Shown here piece after piece: positions 57,401-64,000 of a stretch of DNA of 64,000 bases (positions are counted from its first letter, which is position 1; each line of letters starts with the position of its first letter). The notes beneath the pieces are model-generated. The model had not been told where the DNA came from. It saw nothing but the letters and a program-made list of their open reading frames with translations, and ran no database searches. This DNA comes from Corynespora cassiicola. Its lineage: Eukaryota > Ascomycota > Dothideomycetes > Pleosporales > Corynesporascaceae. Location of the stretch: positions 1,550,001-1,614,000 of the forward strand of contig JAEUWY010000023.1 of NCBI GenBank assembly GCA_022059125.1, given 5' to 3'. A program made the position numbers and the translations under genes.

Positions 57401-58447
57401 GGTGGACGGAAGCGTGTTCTGATGCTCAAAACAATACCGCGTAACAGCAGCTACAAAGTCGCTCACAGATGCAACCGCAGGGCCAACACAGCAACAAAAG
57501 GTCATGAAGAGGAAGGAGTGAAATGGCACACTTTGCAAAAGTCCATGGCGGGAGCCCCTCCTATTATACTTATACGTATTTGTTTTCCCGCGGCTCCATC
57601 ACGCCTTCCACGTGCCCACTTCTATCCTGTTCCTTTCGGATTCATTGCCCGTTACTCCGGCGAGCGCCCAGCTATCTCCACGAAATGTGGAGAATCGGCA
57701 TGCGTCCATTATTGGCCGATGAGAAGGGCGGTTGCACGGCGTTGATCAAGTGCCTCCGAAGTTCATCCAGAGGGGCGCTGATTCGTCATCCGGCAGGGTT
57801 TCTAGCGAAGTTCTACCGGCATTCAGCCGCGAGCGGGGGAAGCCTAAGCACCCCCTTCGGTCTCCCTTGAAGCGAAGTGGATGGAGGCGGGTCCCGACCA
57901 GAAACAAGAAATCCACGATGTTGGGCAGGAGTAGTGGTTTGATGGATTCGCGTCAATGTGGAGCGTTGGAGAGTTGAATGTTAGTCATCTGATGCACGGT
58001 TCTCCACCTAATCCCTTTCCAGCTCTGCCGATGCAGCCTTGGATGTTCCCACGTGTTGGAGAATGGTCGTTCACTCTTCCTCGCCCGCCCTCCCCCAGCT
58101 CTAGCGTCCGTGTTGAGCATATTACCCCAAGTGGATATTCTGTCCTTTCCCGCGTTCTGCAAGAATGACTCCTTCCAAGGCGTCAGAGAAGTTAAGCCGG
58201 CGTCATCCGCTCCAACGGTTTGACTCTCCATCCAAGGGTTTCTCCGGCGCCCTGCATGTATGACTTGTCCATTTCCCGTGTCGACGCTGTTGAGCTGAGA
58301 ACTCGCAGGTAGCTGGATTGTTCAGCTTTTATAATTCGTTCAAGTTGTACGTCGTTCTTTTTTTTTCATAGCTGGCATGAGCGAGCGCTGATGTCATAGC
58401 AGTCTGATCAACCACCCCAATGTTATTGTAAGTGTCCAGACCTTTCT
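57401..58447. other. divergent promoter region
   Basis: The region lies between the minus-strand GH3 gene and the plus-strand FAR-17a-like gene. No separate gene supported. Confidence 0.4.
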
Positions 58448-59486
58448 AGGCCATGGCTTTCTGCATTGTTGTCAGCCACCTGCATCCCATGGAGCCTACC
58501 GCTCCCTTGCATCCGTCGATATCTATTGCCTCTTATTCCTTCAATCGGTCAAATTCCGGGTAACCCTTCTCCGACTAAGAATACCCGAGGATGCCCCCTA
58601 CTACTTTACATAATCAAATAGTCGGTCAACCACACCGACAAGACACGGAGTAGGATCGGGCCGTCTACGATGCTGTTATTTCAAAAAAAATCCGTTATGC
58701 CTTTCATGTCTAGTCGGATGTCTATGGCCCCAGGCGTTGCTGCACCGCTGAACAAGCCGGGGTGGTAGATCTCTGGGAATAGACTTTGTAGTTGTCGGCC
58801 TGTTGCCGGATTAGGCATTTTCCTGAAACCCGTACTTACCATATCAGAACGAATCTTTCGGATGGCATCTCCAATACCTGACCATCATCGGCCTCACAAT
58901 CAGCACGGCATGCTTCCTCTGCGGACTCTTCGCCGATATCACCGACGCCATCCCGCTATTCCGGCTGAAAAACTACCTCGCCCTCGTGGCGGCCCCCATT
59001 GAGGTCCTGATCAGTATCCTGTACTGGACTCTCCGCGCCATCGATACCGGTCTCGTCATACCGCCCGACATGCCCATGCTCCCGCTCTTCGACGATCTGT
59101 GCTTCCACCTCTTCCCCGCCGTCCTGCTGACTGCGGATGCCCTACTCCTCTCCCCGCCTTGGCCCACCACGCCAATCAACCCCCAGGCACCCCTGATCAC
59201 GCTCGTCAGCTCCACCACTCTGGCCTTTGCCTATTGGTTCTGGATCGAGCTGTGCTACGCGCGCAACGGCTTTTATCCCTATCCGATCTTCGAGCTGCTG
59301 TCGACGGTGCAGCGTGTCGGTTTATTTGCTGTGAGCGGTATTACCATGTGGTTCGTGGGTGCGGGGCTGCGAGCACTCTACGCATGGGTGAACGGACTGG
59401 AAGAGTTCCAGGCGGGCAGAGCGGCCGAGTTCAGGAACGTTGGACGCATGGTGGATGGAGAATGGGTAACGAAAAAGGATGAGTGA
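58448..59486 (+). CDS. FAR-17a/AIG1-like membrane protein, 5' exon unresolved
   Basis: The main exon (58848-59486, 212 residues) is preceded by acceptor ATATCAG and starts NESFGWHLQYLTIIGL, which is internal to the family, so at least one 5' exon is missing from the model. A candidate lies around 58453-58560 (ATG in CCATGG context), but no donor there fits the phase. Several hydrophobic spans follow, with TLAFAYWFWIELCYARNGFYPYPIFE, the most conserved part of the family, near the C-terminal end. Animal relatives (AIG1, ADTRP) are threonine hydrolases for branched fatty-acid esters. The conserved Thr and His needed for that cannot be fully judged here. The start is set loosely. Confidence 0.75.
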
Positions 59487-60261
59487 ACCTTGCTGTAAGA
59501 AGGGATGATTGGCGGTGGATGTGGCAAACGGATGAGGGCAGAGGTTTGGATGAGGTGTAGTCACGGATCGCATCGATGGAGAGTGATGATGGTTGGGAGA
59601 GGAGGGCAGGCGCACACCATCGCGCCTGCCACGTTGAATTAAGCTTACATTGCCCCCACAAATAGCCCGACGTTGACAACCGGTGGTACCATGGAAGCAC
59701 GGACAGTGGACAGACCGTAGCCTTAGCAGTCCTGTAGAAGAAAGCAGTGCATAACGGAAGAAACTCTGAATAAACATGAAGATCGAAAAGCAGTGATACT
59801 GTACAAGCCCACCATTCATCTCACCAGCATCAATGCTCGCGAAACAAAACAGCGGAATCGACATCTTGCGCATACACAGGAGGGAGTCGGGCAACACTGA
59901 CATCCGTCCAGGCTGTGCCCGCCCTGCCCCAAGTGCGTAAATTCGCCATCATTTGAAGATGGAAGATGCCCCCGCATGACTCGATAGTATCACTCGTAAC
60001 TCATGCCCTATTACATTATGTTCGTCCTTGAACCGCGAAGAAAGGAAATGGGTAATCATCGCTCTCGCTTGCTGTGCACACTAATACCAAAATAAGAAGC
60101 GAAAGGCGAACCGTTGGGTAATGCTGGGGATTCAAGATACGTTCTTTGCAGGCCGATGAAGTGGCAACACGTTCTATGACGCGTGATGACATGGAAATCT
60201 GAGAGCATCTTCGCCATGGTGTATGTGTGATCATGGGACAAAGTTTTGAATTCGGCGATGG
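59487..60261. other. convergent intergenic region
   Basis: 3' flanks of the FAR-17a-like gene and the zinc-finger gene. No gene supported. Confidence 0.4.
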
Positions 60262-61753
60262 CTATCCAGACGAGGGAGAGGGGGGAGCAGTAAGGGTGCG
60301 CTGGTCATCGTCATCATGGTCAGACTGCTGGTAAGCGTTGACATAGACGTTATCATGGTATTGGAATGCCGACTGATCCTGGCCCAAACCATAGGTGTAG
60401 GCCTGGTATTGATAGCCAATAGTTTGATGGCCGTGAGTTTCGAAAGGTGATTGTTGGAAGACACTGGGTGCATTTTCTTTTGTGTCGAATTGGAAAGGAT
60501 CATTGCATGGCTTATAAGCCGGGAAAGACGGGGCGGGCGGCGGAGAGGGATGAGGTTGATAGCCGGCGGTGAGGTAGTTGAAAGCAGCGGGCTGGGCAAA
60601 AGAGACCTCGTCGTCCTGGAAGACATCAAAGGCCCGCTGCTTCTTGGGGACTCGCCTGCCAAGGTCATAGCTGTAATCAGAACGACCATGACCATCTCCG
60701 TACTGGGCACGAGCAAGCTGTGGGAACAGGCCAGACCGTGTGGGCTGGCGGGGTCGGCGACAGGCATTAGGGTCCATATCTAGCAGAACTGGGCGGGGGA
60801 GTGCCGGCCGCGGGCTGTCGGACTTGATGAGAATATCTTCCTCGTCATCGTAAATGGAATTCGAGATGCGCCGCTGTTTCTTGAACGAACCGTGGGGCGT
60901 GAAGATGAGCTCGGTCGGTTCCACATCCTGTGAGTTGAGCTCGAGTTGTTCCACGACGGAGCTGTCTTTCTTCTGGTTTCGCTTGCGTCTCATCTCCGGG
61001 GTGGCGGAGTCGAAGAGGTCCATACCAGGCCAGTAGACCCCCTTAAGTTTGGTGCATTCACTCACAGCCATGGGGTCGTCTACTGCATCGGCAGGATCGT
61101 CCTCGATGGCACACGAGTCCTCTACATTGTAGCGATATTGCTTTCTCTCACTCGGCTCCGAGTATTCACTGGATGTCTCGTAGTCCTGGTTAGTATAGCT
61201 GAGAGAGCTGGCGCGGGAACCCCCGGCCCAGTATTGCATGTGAGGAGCGAAATTACGCTGGCGTAGGACGGGACCTGAGTGAGGCGTCAGAGCGGGGGTG
61301 TTCGACGCCTCGATCTTGACCTGCTGCTGCTCCGAGAGGCGCGGGTCGAGGAGGTTGTTGCTGGCAGCATTGCGGCGGCCGGCGCGAGCACCGGAGGCTT
61401 CAGTCTTGACGACGGGAGTAGCCCGAACTGCAGCAAGGTAAAGTCAGTCACGATCACAGTCCTGTGCATACAGGCGGTGCGATCGTACCACCTGGCCTCG
61501 CACGCGTTCGGCGCTTGTCCTTTTGGCTCATTCGCTCTGCCATGAGCTCCTCGACATTCCACTCGGCATACCAGCGGTCATAGGCCTCGATGAGAAGGCG
61601 AGACTCGTCTTCGGTGGAGGAGCGGACCTTGACCCTGTAGTAGTTGGACAGGTGGCCCTTGCTCGAAATGTGGGTGAGCAGATGGGAGACATCGCTGAAC
61701 TTGGGCTTCTTGGGGCAGATGTTGCAATGCAGCGGGATGGCGTTGGCCGCCAT
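60262..61753 (-). CDS. C2H2-like zinc-finger protein
   Basis: Two exons (intron 61428-61488) give 476 residues. The start MAANAIPLHCNICPKKPKF leads into one atypical finger, with CNIC and then HLLTHISSKGH, followed by a conserved helical region (SNYYRVKVRSS ... LLIEAYDRWYAEWN ... ELMAERMSQKDKRR). The remaining ~380 residues are hydrophilic and probably disordered, with acidic (IEDDPADAVDDP), basic (MRRKRNQKK) and Tyr/Gln/Pro-rich parts, ending in QSDHDDDDQRTLTAPPSP. The single finger and extended N-terminal block look like a fungus-specific nuclear protein. DNA or RNA binding is a reasonable inference, but the target is unknown. Confidence 0.8.
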
Positions 61754-62380
61754 GGCAGCGAGGGTAGGGTAAGGAACGCGGGGCAGCGATAGACTGGAAG
61801 TGGAAGTGCTATCCTTGCACGGCGCTGGGGGGCAAAGACGGGGGTGTGAAAGGAGCGGACTGGTTGTGGAGAAGGAGAAGAGAAGAGGAGACGCGGCGGG
61901 CAGCAGCAGTAGGTAGGGGGAGTTGAGACGGGTGAGGGTGACCAAGTCACTGCCGCGGGGCCTGCGCCACTGTTTGTTTGGGCGGGAGATTAAAGAAGCA
62001 CGCTGCACGTACGAGGGGCAAGTGGGAAAGAATCAGGCGATGGAGAGCAGGAGAGCTTTTGTAGCGGACAGTTTCGTCGGCCGCACCACGTGGAAGAGGC
62101 TCGGCGCGCGAAACCGGCGGTCGTTGCTATCCTCTTGCTTTGCATCCCGCGCCCCATGGGGGAGCAGAAGCGCGAGTTATTAGATAGCGAGAGGGGCAGT
62201 TCCGGCTCTCGTGACCCATTTATACTGATATGGGGTACCTAGGTAGTTAGGGTGTGTTCCGAGGTTGACAGCCTTGGAGGACAAGAGGTCACAACAACGG
62301 TATGCAATTCTACGATGCATTCATCCATGCTATGCTATGAATGACCACTGCCCGCCCGCCGGCATGTCGACTGTCTGCCC
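61754..62380. other. intergenic
   Basis: Promoter of the zinc-finger gene and 3' flank of BET2. The last segment has CCTAGGTA repeated near 62230-62245 and 62448-62456. No gene seen. Confidence 0.4.
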
Positions 62381-63558
62381 TCATTTCCCCAAGCACCTGT
62401 TGGTGACATGCTTTGGCATGCAGCTGTCCCGTGATTAGTCACGTCCTACCTAGGTATGTTTGGGATGGCGGAGAACTCACTACACGGGATCGACTTCAAC
62501 GAGCCCGGGATACTTGAGCAGGCTCAGGCCAGTGAGGGCAAAGAGGGTATGGAAGACGTCGACCATGTCGCCGGGGCGGTCTGCGAAGCCGCCCAACTCG
62601 GGATCCTGGCACTGCAGGATGAAGGCGGTCAACTTGTCGCCGTCGATCCAGTGCAGACGGTCCAGCATGGCCAGGCTGCTCATGACCCACCAGCTGTAGC
62701 AGACGTCCTCCTTCTTCTCCGGGCGCCCGTTGAGGCCGCCGTTCTTGAGCTGGCGTTCGCTCAGCCACGCAGCCAGCTTGTCCTGGGCAACGAGGTCGAG
62801 CCGGCCCGCGATGGTCAGTGCGCCCACACACGTGAACACCTGACCCGAGTGCGACTCGGCGCCTGGGCTCGTCCCGTAGCCGCCGTCGAAGTTGGCGCAG
62901 GATTGGACGTGTTGGACAGCCCTATCGACGTCGACCAGGTGCAGCAGGCCCATGAGCGACAGGGCGTTGAGTGCGCCGTACAGGAAGCGCGTGTCCTGCT
63001 CCCCCCACTCGTCGCCAGCGAAGGTGCCCGTGTCCCGGTCCTGCAAGGACGCGATATCTAGCGAGGGCCATGAGCTTGCGGCAAATGGTCAGGCGCGGGA
63101 GGTAGCAAACGCACATTGTCCGATCTTTAGGCGGCCGCCGGGCACGCGGGCCTCGAGCTGGTCAAAGGCGTCGAGTGTGGCCAGAATCTGCACGCCGCTG
63201 ACGGTGTACAGCATGTGGGCATCGTGGCCGGGGGCAGCGCCAAAGCCGCCGCTGTCATGCAGGCACGCAAAAACGAAGTCCAGGATGTCGTGGCGCGGGA
63301 GAGCGTCGGGGTGGCCCAGCAGGTGGAGGGCAGTGAGGCCCCAGTACAGGCCGTTCAGGCGCAGATGCTCGGTGAGCCAGTACTCGAGCTCGTCTTTGCG
63401 CTGGGCCGGGTCAGCGCGCAGGTCGGCATGCAACGACGGGCAGGCTCACGCACCGTGTCGAGGCTCTGGACGTAGGCGACGTGCTTGTCGACGAACAGGC
63501 GCAGTTCGGCGGGCATGTGGGCGCCGCCAGCGACGCCGGGGCCGGAGACGAGGGCCAT
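62381..63558 (-). CDS. BET2: Rab geranylgeranyltransferase beta subunit (BET2)
   Basis: Four exons (introns 63401-63453, 63058-63114, 62424-62480) give 336 residues, the usual size. Prenyltransferase repeats include [59 protein letters not shown] and [20 protein letters not shown]. Zinc ligands are the D and C of EDVCYSWW and the H of [11 protein letters not shown]. The last exon, only 43 nt, supplies the conserved end: VDPVYC across the intron, then [12 protein letters not shown]. Together with Bet4 and Rab escort protein it attaches geranylgeranyl groups to Rab GTPases in the cytosol, an essential step in vesicle transport. Confidence 0.93.
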
Positions 63559-64000
63559 GACGGCGGCGGCGGGGGACGGCGGGGGACGGTGACGAGGCTC
63601 TCGAGCGCGGGGTCGACGAAGCTGGCGATGCGGAGCAGGTATATCAAACTGTGGGATCTCGGATCTGGCACAGAGTCAGAGGGACCCGTGGGTGAGGATA
63701 TGATGGATCGATGTGCTCGGCTTGGCGCGGCGGCTCCTGGGCAGGCATTGCGGGCTAAGTTTAGAGCGGCCAGGGGCTGAAACGAAGATCGCACCCGCTT
63801 GGCGCCGGCCAGGCGCGACCTCAGCGGGCGGCGGGCAGGGAGAGAGCACCAGGGCAGCGAGGGCAGCAGGGTGCCATGGGGCGTGCTGCAGCATGCGCGG
63901 CCCGCTGGGTTTCTGGCCAGGAGAAAGGGGACGTCGAGCAGCCAGCCCTGAAGGCTGGAGGGCTCTGTCGACACGGGGCGACAGGGCGCGCGACAGCCGC
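63559..64000. other. upstream region of BET2, window edge
   Basis: GC-rich. Open frames on both strands have no recognised domain and are probably composition artefacts. A neighbouring gene may start beyond the window. Confidence 0.4.

Noticed and set aside
62456..63560. Plus-strand open frames of about 200-220 codons
   Set aside because: Antisense to BET2, whose exons and conserved residues are clear on the minus strand.
1..64000. CRISPR arrays, bacterial operon signals, rRNA
   Set aside because: No regularly spaced direct repeats or rRNA-like sequence; gene structure with introns is eukaryotic.

Overview
The window is nuclear DNA of a filamentous ascomycete (Pezizomycotina; Dothideomycetes is a guess). 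The evidence is short GT-AG introns, mostly 45-95 nt and often with CTAAC/CTGAC-like branch sites, and families typical of this group: HET, HeLo, Pth11-like fungal rhodopsin, DUF7053, Zn2Cys6 and PA14-containing GH3. About 22 protein genes can be modelled, and most splice models close exactly in frame. No rRNA, tRNA, CRISPR array or intact transposon was recognised.

Left part (1-15 kb) looks accessory. It holds a small secreted cysteine-containing protein (minus), a secreted GMC oxidoreductase and a secreted carboxylesterase in tandem (minus; the esterase needs a 5-nt microexon), a Pth11-like membrane receptor (plus), and a decayed TRI12-type MFS transporter. From 15 to 21 kb a HeLo-domain protein and a HET-domain protein lie tail to tail, a candidate non-self-recognition pair, followed by a CAP/PR-1 protein with a hydrophobic tail.

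From about 21.3 to 27.3 kb the sequence is visibly AT-richer. This island holds a small two-exon orphan gene, a patatin-like phospholipase gene interrupted by one in-frame TAA, and a multi-pass membrane protein whose 5' end does not splice in frame. Three exact TCCGCGGA palindromes occur within 1.6 kb here.

From 27.3 to 40.4 kb: Pelota/Dom34 (ribosome rescue) converges on a coiled-coil protein that carries a fragment resembling the C-terminal part of Pif1/Helitron helicases without any ATPase motifs. This is the most unusual protein in the window. Next come an SDR and a Baeyer-Villiger-type flavin monooxygenase in tandem, a 3-kb gene-poor stretch, a DUF7053 protein and a glycine-zipper protein.

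From 41.7 to 64 kb the content is mostly housekeeping: a protein with two cyclic-nucleotide-binding-like domains plus F-box plus LRRs, exosome subunit RRP41 divergent from an ERCC6L2/Rad26-like SNF2 ATPase, a relic of the DEAD-box helicase HAS1, a Zn2Cys6 regulator next to an intracellular-type GH3 beta-glucosidase, a FAR-17a/AIG1-like membrane protein, a C2H2-like zinc-finger protein and the Rab geranylgeranyltransferase beta subunit BET2. All functional names rest on motif recognition by eye; no database search was run.
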